Below are positions 1-7,591 of a DNA stretch of 35,405 bases, piece after piece. Position 1 is the stretch's first letter. Each line of letters starts with the position of its first letter. This DNA is from CAWKZT01 sp963854565 (GTDB lineage Bacteria > Actinomycetota > Acidimicrobiia > Acidimicrobiales > JAHEJN01). Under the pieces are notes generated by a model. The model was given only the letters and a program-made list of their open reading frames with translations, ran no database searches and was not told where the DNA came from. The stretch covers positions 1 to 35,405 of the forward strand of contig CAWKZT010000002.1 of NCBI GenBank assembly GCA_963854565.1, given 5' to 3'. A program made the position numbers and the translations under genes.

Positions 1-1
1 G

Positions 2-589
2 GCGGAGGCGGCTGGATTGGTGGGCGGTCTTGGTCATAAGGTCACCATGCAAGCTTGCGTCAATTTCGGTGATTGGGCCCGCCGGTTCGGCACCACAGCG
101 ATGGTGTTGCGTATCAACTTGTCTGCCGAGCAACTTGCTGATCGGACTATCGTGGACACGGTCAAGCAAGCAATGACCGAAGGACAATTGTTACCTGCGT
201 CGCTGTGTCTGGAAGTTACGGAAACGGCGTTGATGAGTGACTCATCGGCACTTGATCATCTTGAGGCTTTCCAGAGCATGGGGATCCGTATTGCTGTCGA
301 TCATTTCGGCACCGGCTATTCGTCACTCGGTCAGCTCAAACGTTTGCCGGTAGATGTCTTGAAGATCGATCGCAGCTTTGTTGATGGCCTGGGACATTCG
401 GTCGAAGACACGGCCATCGTGCGGGCGATTGTCGACCTTGCTAGGGCTATTGGCCTTGGGGTAGTTGCTGAAGGAATCGAGCACCCCAGGCAAGTAGATG
501 AGTTATTGCGCCTCGGTGTACGCCGAGGTCAGGGCTCGATGTACGGCAAGGCTGTCCCATGGGCACAGTTCGAGTCGGACCATTTGTAA
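2..589 (+). CDS. EAL-domain c-di-GMP phosphodiesterase-like protein, C-terminal part
   Basis: The frame is open from the left edge, so this is the C-terminal ~195 residues of a longer protein. It matches the second half of an EAL domain, which hydrolyses cyclic di-GMP. Visible family motifs are INLSAEQL (metal-binding Asn), EVTET (catalytic Glu), VDHFGTGYSS, LKIDRSFV (catalytic Lys), VAEGIEH and a final GQG near the C terminus. The EAL tripeptide itself lies outside the window. The normally paired Asp-Asp before FGTGYSS reads Asp-His, so one second-metal ligand is replaced and activity may be weak or absent. An N-terminal GGDEF or sensor domain would be usual but cannot be seen. The fold assignment is secure; catalytic competence is not. 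Confidence 0.88.
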   Translation, partial: AEAAGLVGGLGHKVTMQACVNFGDWARRFGTTAMVLRINLSAEQLADRTIVDTVKQAMTEGQLLPASLCLEVTETALMSDSSALDHLEAFQSMGIRIAVDHFGTGYSSLGQLKRLPVDVLKIDRSFVDGLGHSVEDTAIVRAIVDLARAIGLGVVAEGIEHPRQVDELLRLGVRRGQGSMYGKAVPWAQFESDHL

Positions 590-645
590 GAGTAAACCCA
601 ATAGTGATCTACCTAAGGTGTCGTTGAGCTACTAGGTTTTCGCTC

Positions 646-2064
646 GTGACTGACGCATCTGCTATGCCAACCACTATCGCCGAACTGCGGGCTTCGGGAT
701 GGGAGTCCGTGCCGGTACGCGACGAAGTGCGTCGGAATGCTCTTGTGCGCATGCGCGCCAGCGAACCACTATTTAAAGGTGTGCTTGGCTATGAGGACAC
801 GGTGGCTCCGCAGTTGGAGCTAGCGATTCTTGCTGGTCACGATGTGGTGTTTTTGGGCGAGCGGGGTCAAGCCAAGACCCGCATGATTCGTTCGCTAACG
901 GGCTTACTTGATGAGTGGATGCCGATCATCGCGGGTAGTGAGATAAACGACGATCCGTATAACCCCATTTCGGCCTATGCCAAGAACCTTGTGGCCGAAC
1001 ATGGCGAAGACACCAAGGTTTCGTGGGTGAATCGCGACGCCCGCTACGGAGAAAAGTTGGCTACACCTGATACTTCGATTGCCGATCTGATTGGCGAGGT
1101 TGATCCTATAAAGGTGGCCGAGGGCCGGTATCTTTCCGATGAATTGACCATTCATTACGGCATGGTGCCGCGTACTAATCGTGGCATCTTTGCGATCAAC
1201 GAGCTTCCTGATCTGGCCGAACGCATTCAGGTGGGTCTGCTTAATGTGCTCGAAGAACGCGACGTGCAGATTCGTGGCTTCAAGATTCGGCTGCCCATCG
1301 ACGTGATGCTCTTTGCCTCGGCTAACCCCGAGGATTACACCAACCGTGGGCGCATTATCACTCCGCTCAAGGATCGTTTTGGGGCGCAAATTCGCACGCA
1401 CTATCCGCTTGAGGTTGGCATCGAACAAGACATAGCTGAACAAGAGGCCCATGTGCTTGGCGCCGATGGTGTTGAGGTCAAGGTGCCCGATTTTATGGGC
1501 ACGATCATTGCGATGTTTAGCCAGATTGCTCGTCAAAGCGCGCATGTGAACCAGCGCTCGGGGGTGTCGGTGCGCCTGACAGTTGCCAATTACGAGACGT
1601 TGGCAGCCAGTGCATTGCATCGCGCTATTCGCACCGGTCAGTCGGTGGCCGTGCCTCGGGTGTGCGATCTGGACTCATTGGCTTCGTCCACGATGGGCAA
1701 GCTGGAAATCGAGTCGATGGACGAGGGGCGCGACGGCGAGATTGTCAAGATGCTCATCGACACCGCGGTGCTCACTGTGTTTCGTGATGCGGTCGATCCG
1801 GCGGACTACACCGCATTGGTTAGTGCGTTCGACGAAGACCTGGTTGTCGATGCGGGTGACGATGTCAGCCCTGATGCGTACGTGGCCCTCGTTAACAAGG
1901 TGCCCGAGTTGGTCGCCTGTCTCAAGTGGATCGGTATCACTTCTACCGATGCGCCCGGCGAAGTAGCCAGCGGCGTCGAGTTCATCCTCGAAGGCCTACA
2001 TTTGGCCAAGAAGCTCAACAAGGCCAGCCAAGGCAAGAAGTCCGTTTACCAGTCCAAGGGCTAG
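646..2064 (+). CDS. ChlI/MoxR-like AAA+ ATPase
   Basis: This 472-residue AAA+ ATPase is of the magnesium-chelatase ChlI/MoxR type, which usually acts as a chaperone-like partner of a VWA-domain protein. Walker A is GERGQAKT at residues 71-78. The stretch FAINELPDLAERIQ is the Walker B/sensor region, and ASANPEDYTNRGRIITPLKDRF carries the sensor-1 Asn and arginine-rich segment of the family. The start is the GTG at 646; an ATG at 664 is an alternative. A VWA protein of the right type lies about 22.6 kb downstream at 24631-26649 and is the obvious partner. The gene converges on the GH1-like gene, and the two stop codons share one CTAG. Some databases label this family as sigma-54-interacting regulators; nothing here supports a transcriptional role. 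Confidence 0.85.
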   Translation: MTDASAMPTTIAELRASGWESVPVRDEVRRNALVRMRASEPLFKGVLGYEDTVAPQLELAILAGHDVVFLGERGQAKTRMIRSLTGLLDEWMPIIAGSEINDDPYNPISAYAKNLVAEHGEDTKVSWVNRDARYGEKLATPDTSIADLIGEVDPIKVAEGRYLSDELTIHYGMVPRTNRGIFAINELPDLAERIQVGLLNVLEERDVQIRGFKIRLPIDVMLFASANPEDYTNRGRIITPLKDRFGAQIRTHYPLEVGIEQDIAEQEAHVLGADGVEVKVPDFMGTIIAMFSQIARQSAHVNQRSGVSVRLTVANYETLAASALHRAIRTGQSVAVPRVCDLDSLASSTMGKLEIESMDEGRDGEIVKMLIDTAVLTVFRDAVDPADYTALVSAFDEDLVVDAGDDVSPDAYVALVNKVPELVACLKWIGITSTDAPGEVASGVEFILEGLHLAKKLNKASQGKKSVYQSKG

Positions 2065-3254
2065 CCAGTGATGCGGCGGTTGAGTCTTTCGGCGCTGGGT
2101 TTGGCGTTGCGGTCTCGGCCGATGAGGCCGCGTTGGGTGGTGAAGCCGCGGGTGCCTTCGTAGCCGTCGATGCCGGTGTCATAGAAGTAGCCGACTAGAG
2201 GTACGCCGTCATCGACCGCGTTATCGATTTCCCTCAGTGACTGGTTAAGGAGTTCGTCGCGCCAGTCGTCGTCGTTGGTTGTCACACCGTTGCCGGTGAT
2301 GAGGAGTTTCTTGCCGGGTAGTTCGCTGGCGAGGCGTCGACATGCCACGCCGAGTTCTTCGGGCAGGGGAGCGAGGCCGGTGTCGTCTAGGTCGCCTTCG
2401 ACGGGGTAGGGGGTAAATCCGCCGCTGAGGTTGATGCCGAGTGGGTAGGAATAGCTGAAGCCGATGATGTCGTAGATGTCGACGTATTCGTGGGCTTGGC
2501 GCGGGGCGAGTTCGGGGACGACTAGTTCACCGTCGCGGATGGCACCGATCCAAGTGTCCCAGAAGAGGTGTTCCCACCAGCGGGCCTTGGGTCCAGCGCC
2601 GACGCCGACCGGAAAGATTGGGGGTAGGCCGAACGACGAGATTATTGGTGCTCGGCCTGATCCCAATATTGTCGCAGCCAAACGGTCGGCTTCCATGGCA
2701 TCGCCCACGGCGCCAAGTGCTTGTTCGAGGTCTTTGCGGCCGGGTGGGCGTGAGCCAAGCAGGTAGCCGCGGATAGCCCAACCAATGGGGTCGTCGACAC
2801 CGATCCATCCAGCCACGAGGCCGTCGAAGGCTTCGGCGCAGTGATCGACGTGGCGGGTCCACATTTGGTTGCGAGCGTTGTCGTCGCGGAACCCGCCCAT
2901 GTCGATGTGGAACCAACCGGGCAGTGTCTGTGATTGCAGGGTGACGATGGGTTGGAGTCCAACATGGCGCGCCGCGGCTAGGACGTCGCGGTAGCGATTG
3001 AATTCGTCGCGGTCGATCTTGCCTGGCTCTGGTTCGAGCCGAGACCATTCCAACTCGATGTTGATGTGGGTTAGGCCGAGAGCCGCAAGTTGGCCAAGGT
3101 CATCGCGAAATTCGGTGCCGAACCCGCTGCCTTCGTCGGATCGCGGGGCTTTGCCGTCGCGTTCCCACGCCGACCAATCAGCCGAAGGATGTACACCTTC
3201 GGAGCGAAGCGATGAGGAGGTAACGCCCCACCAGAAATTGTCATCGTCAGCCAT
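2061..3254 (-). CDS. GH1-fold (beta-glucosidase-like) protein lacking catalytic residues
   Basis: This 397-residue protein aligns by eye over its whole length with glycoside hydrolase family 1. It has an N-terminal WWGVTSSSLRSEG, then GLTHINIELEWSRLEP (the usual 'yRfSi.WsRi.P'), VAGWIGVDDP (usual 'W.TfNEP'), GYLLGSRPPG, LLITGNG (usual 'iyiTENG') and a C-terminal segment with GYFYDTGIDGYEG. The acid/base Glu of NEP is Asp155, and the nucleophile Glu of TENG is Gly321 (codon GGC). The His-rich sugar-binding 'lhH' is QSQ. Glycosidase activity by the standard mechanism is therefore unlikely. The frame is uninterrupted, so this is a maintained protein rather than a decayed one. No signal peptide is seen. 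A binding, regulatory or different catalytic role is possible but unknown. Confidence 0.82.
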   Translation of the reverse strand: MADDDNFWWGVTSSSLRSEGVHPSADWSAWERDGKAPRSDEGSGFGTEFRDDLGQLAALGLTHINIELEWSRLEPEPGKIDRDEFNRYRDVLAAARHVGLQPIVTLQSQTLPGWFHIDMGGFRDDNARNQMWTRHVDHCAEAFDGLVAGWIGVDDPIGWAIRGYLLGSRPPGRKDLEQALGAVGDAMEADRLAATILGSGRAPIISSFGLPPIFPVGVGAGPKARWWEHLFWDTWIGAIRDGELVVPELAPRQAHEYVDIYDIIGFSYSYPLGINLSGGFTPYPVEGDLDDTGLAPLPEELGVACRRLASELPGKKLLITGNGVTTNDDDWRDELLNQSLREIDNAVDDGVPLVGYFYDTGIDGYEGTRGFTTQRGLIGRDRNAKPSAERLNRRITG

Positions 3255-3605
3255 GGAACGAGAACGCTACCGATTCGTTAGTCGGTATGTGGAGGAATGT
3301 CAGCTCGGGTGCGGCGGCGAGTAGATAAAGGTGGGAGTCAAGGCGCTCGATTGCTGGAGCGGGCGTCAATGGCCCGATCTCTCAGGGCATGGAACCGCCG
3401 TCGCCCTGGCAGCCGCTTAAAAATCGGTACGCATTTCATGACCTGGTACCGTTATTGGAATTGTGAGCTGTGCTCGGCGAAGCGCTGACGCCGAAGCCTG
3501 GCTATCACGCATCCGCACGCCGATGAATGGACGAAGGGGAGATGTGCAGCTGATTTGCAGAAGATCTCAGACCCACATTCTCGCTAGGCGAGGCAGCAAC
3601 ATCCG
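3255..3605. other. Intergenic region between GH1-like and SRPBCC genes
   Basis: About 350 bp separate the divergent GH1-like gene from the first SRPBCC gene, so promoters for both should lie here. There is a small stem CCGA/TCGG at about 3268-3283, close to the GH1-like start. Short open frames are present but show no recognisable protein and no convincing ribosome binding site. No tRNA-like or riboswitch-like structure was recognised. Confidence 0.4.
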
Positions 3606-4112
3606 GTGACGTGGTTTTCTGCACGAAACATCTCGATGTCGACCGTCCCTGTTGGGCCAGACGAGATTTGGCGAATTCTCACCGACCCATCAGCGCTGGC
3701 CGGCTTGACGCCGCTGGTTCGATCGATTGAAGCGACAGGGTCGCAGTGGCGCTGGAAGCTCAACGGGATCGACGGGCTGGGAGTGAGCGTCGAAGCTGTC
3801 TTCACCGAGCGCATGGAGTTCACAGAAAAGCAGCAGATCATTTTCTCGCACGATCCGCCAGAAGGTGAACGCGAGCGCGCTGCGGTGGAGGGAGTCTACG
3901 ACCTGAAGCCGGCTGGCGAGAGCGCCACGGATCTGCAAGTCGACCTTGAACTCTTCGTCGACCTTCCACTGCCCCGTTTGTCGAGATACGCCGTCGAGCC
4001 CCTGATTCTCTCGACGATGCGTTTGACCGGGCAGCGATTTGCATCGAACTTGTACGAATATCTGGGACTTGATCCCTCCACAGCCACCATCACTGAAGTC
4101 AGACCGCCGTGA
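3606..4112 (+). CDS. SRPBCC (START/Bet v1-like) family protein
   Basis: This 168-residue protein belongs to the SRPBCC (polyketide cyclase/START-like) fold, which forms a hydrophobic ligand pocket. The N terminus has the typical strand followed by VGPDEIWRILTDPSALAGLTPLV, the counterpart of 'aPpevvW.vltDp..l..w.p'. The C-terminal long helix is LSRYAVEPLILSTMRLTGQRFASNLYEYL. The GTG at 3606 is preferred over the ATG at 3636 because it keeps the first beta strand; an in-frame TAG at 3585 rules out a start further upstream. It is followed by a second SRPBCC gene and an SDR gene on the same strand, which suggests lipid or polyketide-like chemistry. The ligand is unknown. Confidence 0.75.
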   Translation: MTWFSARNISMSTVPVGPDEIWRILTDPSALAGLTPLVRSIEATGSQWRWKLNGIDGLGVSVEAVFTERMEFTEKQQIIFSHDPPEGERERAAVEGVYDLKPAGESATDLQVDLELFVDLPLPRLSRYAVEPLILSTMRLTGQRFASNLYEYLGLDPSTATITEVRPP

Positions 4113-4180
4113 TGGAGCGACTCGCTAGCAAAGCGCCGATCGGACAGCCATCTAACGGGGTGTGGGGTTAGGATTACACG

Positions 4181-4570
4181 GTGAAGAAGCTCTGGATCCA
4201 TCGTGACATCGAGGCCCCAGGAGAAACCCTTTGGGATCTTTTGACCGACCCTGAACAGTGGCCGAGTTGGGGAACCACAGTGCGTAGCGTCGAAATGAAA
4301 GGCGAACGGATCGAACTGGGCTCCACCGGAACCGTTTCATCGGTTGCTGGGCTGGATCTCAACTTCATTGTCACCGAGTTCGACCCTGGCGTGCGCTGGG
4401 CTTGGAAGGTCGCCGGTATACCAGCAACCGATCACACCGTTGAACGCGTCGAGGACGGCCGGTGCAGAGTCGGGTTTGGTGTTCCGTGGGCGGCGGCTCC
4501 GTATCTGAGCTTGTGTCAGTTGGCGTTGCGTCGACTCGATCGAATCGCTACACAGGAAAGGGCCATGTAA
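4181..4570 (+). CDS. SRPBCC family protein
   Basis: This is a 129-residue SRPBCC-fold protein. It opens with WIHRDIEAPGETLWDLLTDPEQWPSWG, a classic START-like N terminus, and ends in a helix LSLCQLALRRLDRIA. At 129 residues it is at the short end for the family. It starts at a GTG preceded by an AGGA-like ribosome binding site. Its TAA stop shares its last base with the ATG of the following SDR gene, so the two are probably translationally coupled. A small-molecule binding role next to an oxidoreductase is plausible; the ligand cannot be told from sequence. Confidence 0.75.
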   Translation: MKKLWIHRDIEAPGETLWDLLTDPEQWPSWGTTVRSVEMKGERIELGSTGTVSSVAGLDLNFIVTEFDPGVRWAWKVAGIPATDHTVERVEDGRCRVGFGVPWAAAPYLSLCQLALRRLDRIATQERAM

Positions 4571-6036
4571 TGAAGGTCGCAGTGATCGGCTCGACGGGTT
4601 ACGTCGGGGGCCGTCTGATACCCGAACTGCTCGCAGCTGGACACGATGTCCGCTGTGTCGCCCGTACCCCAGCCCGACTTATTGGGGTCGACTGGTGGTC
4701 CGAAGTTGAAGTCGTAGCCGCCGATGTATTGGACCAAGACTCGCTCGACGGAGCACTCCACGATATTGACGCTATCTACTACCTGGTGCACGCCATGGGG
4801 CACGCCGGCGATTTCGAAGAGGCCGACCGAATAGGCGCAGAAAACACCCGGATCGCGTCGGAAAAGGCAGGAGTTTCAAGGATTGTCTACCTCGGTGGTT
4901 TGGGAGAGGAAGACCCTGACCGACTCTCCAGCCATCTCGCAAGTAGGCACGAGGTCGGCGAGGTACTCGCTTCAGGAGCGGTGCCCGTTACCGAACTCCG
5001 TGCCGCTGTCATTATCGGCTCTGGTAGTGCCTCATTCGAGATGCTCCGCCACCTCGCTGAAGTGCTCCCCGCGATGATCTGCCCGCGCTGGGTGACGGCG
5101 ACCAAATGTCAACCCATCGCGATCACTGATGTCCTTCATTACCTCGTGGCGGTCCTCGACACGCCAGGTACCACGGGGGAGATCTTCGAGATCGGCGGTC
5201 CCGATGTGTTGACCTACCGCGACATGATGGACCGCTACGCGGCACTTGCCGGCCTGCGACGACGACTCATCATCCCCGTACCGCTCTTGACCCCACGACT
5301 CTCATCCCACTGGGTCAATCTCGTCACCCCGCTGCCTTACGGGCTGGCCCGCCCCCTCGTCGATAGCCTGATCAATGATGTTGTCGTTAGCCCTGAACGC
5401 GACATCCGGCGCATGGTCGACCACGCACCCTTGACACTGGACCGAGCTATCGAACGAGCTCTCGCTGTTGTCGGTGATCTCAAGATCAAGACCAGTTGGA
5501 TGGACAGCGCACCCACGAGCACCCCCGCTTCCCCGATGCCGCAGGATCCCGATTGGGCGGGTGGCACGATCTACGAAAACACCCAAGAGGTCAACACGAC
5601 CGCAAGCCCAGCGGCACTGTTTGCAAGTATCTCGGGTGTTGGTGGCGAGCGCGGGTGGTACGCCGCCAATATTTTGTGGACTTTACGTGGCTGGCTCGAC
5701 AAACTCATCGGTGGTGTCGGCATGCGACGTGGTCGTCGACATCCAGACGAGTTGCGTGTCGGTGATGCTCTCGATTTCTTCCGAGTCGAAGCGTACGAAC
5801 CGTCTTCGTTGCTGCGACTGCGGGCCGAAATGAAGGTGCCTGGCGGTGCTTGGGTCGAATGGCGGGTCATCTCCGAAGATGACGGGCAAACCCGGCTGCG
5901 GCAGCTTGCGCGGTTCACACCACGCGGCGTATCAGGCCGGCTGTACTGGTGGGTTCTTCTGCCCATTCATAAGGTGATCTGGAAACAGTTGGCCGAGCGC
6001 CTGGTGGCTAACGCCGAAAAGCCGGGAGCTGACTAG
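4570..6036 (+). CDS. SDR/NAD(P)H-binding protein with C-terminal DUF2867 domain
   Basis: This 488-residue two-domain protein begins with an atypical/extended SDR Rossmann fold. The nucleotide-binding motif is GSTGYVGGRL at residues 7-16, and IYYLVHAMG and RIVYLGGLGE follow as in the NmrA/YwnB-like branch. From about residue 330 the protein becomes a DUF2867-type domain (SRPBCC-like), including GWYAANILWTLRGWLDKL and GDALDFFRVE. The combination is well known in actinobacteria and proteobacteria as 'SDR family oxidoreductase', with substrates undefined. The ATG at 4570 was chosen because it overlaps the TAA of the SRPBCC gene; an earlier in-frame start at 4462 would lie entirely inside that gene. 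Confidence 0.85.
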   Translation: MKVAVIGSTGYVGGRLIPELLAAGHDVRCVARTPARLIGVDWWSEVEVVAADVLDQDSLDGALHDIDAIYYLVHAMGHAGDFEEADRIGAENTRIASEKAGVSRIVYLGGLGEEDPDRLSSHLASRHEVGEVLASGAVPVTELRAAVIIGSGSASFEMLRHLAEVLPAMICPRWVTATKCQPIAITDVLHYLVAVLDTPGTTGEIFEIGGPDVLTYRDMMDRYAALAGLRRRLIIPVPLLTPRLSSHWVNLVTPLPYGLARPLVDSLINDVVVSPERDIRRMVDHAPLTLDRAIERALAVVGDLKIKTSWMDSAPTSTPASPMPQDPDWAGGTIYENTQEVNTTASPAALFASISGVGGERGWYAANILWTLRGWLDKLIGGVGMRRGRRHPDELRVGDALDFFRVEAYEPSSLLRLRAEMKVPGGAWVEWRVISEDDGQTRLRQLARFTPRGVSGRLYWWVLLPIHKVIWKQLAERLVANAEKPGAD

Positions 6037-6059
6037 CGGGGACTTGCGGAATATGACCT

Positions 6060-6239
6060 TTGGCCATAACGCCAGTGGAGTCGGTTGATCACCATTTAGT
6101 TATCTCCAGCGCTGAGACGACCGCGACCGTGTCGAAGCTTCCCCTGCTGATCATGGCTGCGGTGATAGGACTTGCTGTGCTCGTGACCTTCTCACTGGCA
6201 GCACATTTGGATGCGTTCGGAACTAGCGTGACGAGATGA
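6060..6239 (+). CDS. Small single-helix membrane protein upstream of and overlapping heliorhodopsin
   Basis: This short frame encodes about 59 residues from a TTG at 6060, or 54 from a GTG at 6075. A polar N-terminal half is followed by one strong hydrophobic helix, LLIMAAVIGLAVLVTFSLAA, and a short polar tail. Its TGA overlaps the heliorhodopsin ATG as ATGA at 6236-6239, the usual arrangement for translational coupling. The heliorhodopsin has no good ribosome binding site of its own, which supports translation of this frame. The start is uncertain because neither candidate has a strong Shine-Dalgarno sequence; a GCGGA at about 6046 slightly favours 6060. I do not recognise the family. It could be a heliorhodopsin accessory subunit, but that is inference. 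Confidence 0.5.
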   Translation: MAITPVESVDHHLVISSAETTATVSKLPLLIMAAVIGLAVLVTFSLAAHLDAFGTSVTR

Positions 6240-6994
6240 ATTTAGAGATCGGTAATCTTCGCAAACTGAACCTGTTCGCCGGTTGCTTGCATCTTGTTTC
6301 TTTCATCGCAATCCTGCTGCTGTCCAATAGCGCGTCGCTTCCGGTGGTGGCGACCTACCTGACCGAGGCCCCCGGTACGGGCAACTTCTCCGATCCGGTG
6401 AACTTGTTCGACTTGAATATCAGCTACATGGTTGCTGGCTTCATGGGGCTTTCGGCGTTCTTTCACTTCTTTGTGATCTCACCGCCGATCTTCCCGAAGT
6501 ATGCCGAGGGTCTGGGCGAGCACATCAACAAGTACCGGTGGATCGAGTACTCGTTGTCGTCTTCGATCATGATTGTCATCATCTTGCAGTTGAACGGGAC
6601 CGCCGATTACATAGCTCTCCTCGCCATCTTCGGTGTGAACGTCTGCATGATCTTGTTCGGTTGGTTGCAGGAGAGGTACACCACGCCCGGCGACGGCGAC
6701 ATGCTCCCGTTCTGGTTTGGTTGCTTCGCTGGAGTGATCCCTTGGATTGCCACGGCCATCAATGTCATCTCGCCCAAGGGCCCGTCAGGGGCCAGCGCCC
6801 CCGGGTTCGTGTACGGGATCGTGATTTCACTCTTCATCCTTTTCAACAGCTTCGCCATTGTCCAGTGGAAGCAATACCGGGCGAAGGGCAAATGGGCCGA
6901 TTATCTCTATGGTGAGCGCCGGTACATCGTGCTTAGCTTCGTGGCAAAGTCGCTGCTTGCTTGGCAGGTCTTCGCGGGAGCGCTGGCCACCTAA
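6236..6994 (+). CDS. Heliorhodopsin
   Basis: This 252-residue seven-helix retinal protein matches the heliorhodopsin family along its whole length, as remembered from the 48C12 prototype. Family hallmarks seen are NKYRWIEYSLSSSIMI in helix 3 with the Schiff-base counterion Glu104, the pocket histidines His19 and His77 (SAFFHFF), FGVNVCMILFGWLQE, MLPFWFGCFAGVIPWI, PGFVYGIVISLFILFNSFA, and the retinal-binding Lys238 in SFVAKSLLAWQ. Heliorhodopsins have an inverted topology with the N terminus inside; they have slow photocycles and no established ion pumping in most members. The gene overlaps the small membrane ORF before it and faces a photolyase operon. A role in light sensing or in assisting DNA repair has been proposed for other heliorhodopsins; here it is inferred from context only. 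Confidence 0.96.
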   Translation: MNLEIGNLRKLNLFAGCLHLVSFIAILLLSNSASLPVVATYLTEAPGTGNFSDPVNLFDLNISYMVAGFMGLSAFFHFFVISPPIFPKYAEGLGEHINKYRWIEYSLSSSIMIVIILQLNGTADYIALLAIFGVNVCMILFGWLQERYTTPGDGDMLPFWFGCFAGVIPWIATAINVISPKGPSGASAPGFVYGIVISLFILFNSFAIVQWKQYRAKGKWADYLYGERRYIVLSFVAKSLLAWQVFAGALAT

Positions 6995-7037
6995 AACATC
7001 GACCTCCAAGTCGAAGTCCACCAATCGAATTGGGTCT

Positions 7038-7493
7038 CTACTCGCCAGGTATGGGCCCGGGATTTGGTTGCCGGAACAGTCCGTCCGGGATCGGGGCATC
7101 GCAGCGCACCAAGGCGAGTTGCCAGGCCGGTGAAGCACCGAGTGCCCATCGAAGTGCACTCGTCGCATTCTTGCCGATCCCGCCTGCTCGTCTCCCTGGC
7201 TCGACCTCAAGTTGCATGCAGATGTCGGGGGGAATCGTGGTCAGAGCGGCATCGAAAAGTAGTCGGTAGCCGATTTTGACTGGTGGTTTCAGAGGAGGGT
7301 TACGGAGAAAGGAGATGGCGCTTGCCTGTGCTTTGGTGGCGACCCGATCGGGATGATTGGTGATCCAGTCCTTGAGTTCTTGGGCCGTTTCGGGCCGGTT
7401 GGCCCGTGTGAGAAAAGGCCCGTGATCGCCGACACAACGGGATCCCGCAGTTTGCGACCCAACTTGTTCAGGTTTGACACTGTGGTCCCTCAT
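7038..7493 (-). pseudogene. C-terminal remnant of an MpaB-like oxygenase (DUF2236)
   Basis: The frame carries what looks like the C-terminal ~110 residues of a DUF2236/MpaB-family oxygenase: RPETAQELKDWITNH, then LRNPPLKPPVKIGYRLLFDAALTTIPPD and a closing SALRWALG. This order is typical of that family's end. The N-terminal ~150 residues with the haem-ligating histidines are missing. An in-frame stop lies just upstream at about 7527-7529, and the first ~35 residues of the frame do not resemble the family. It sits downstream of the photolyase and DUF427 genes on the same strand, so it may once have been the third gene of that operon. The match is by eye and modest; an unrelated small ORF is the alternative. 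Confidence 0.42.
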
Positions 7494-7591
7494 GGCAGGC
7501 GATCGTTGCTTGTAAGAAGTGTACGTTCAGGTCGATTCGCATCGTTGTTTGGGGCCACCGGTCCGTTCGTCAGTCGAAGGAGCACAAGGCG

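Noticed and set aside
904..1620. Minus-strand open frame of 238 codons inside the AAA+ ATPase gene
   Set aside because: No recognisable domain; the opposite strand carries clear Walker motifs.
3297..3488. 63-codon frame in the gap before the first SRPBCC gene
   Set aside because: Arg-rich, no similarity and no ribosome binding site; probably chance.
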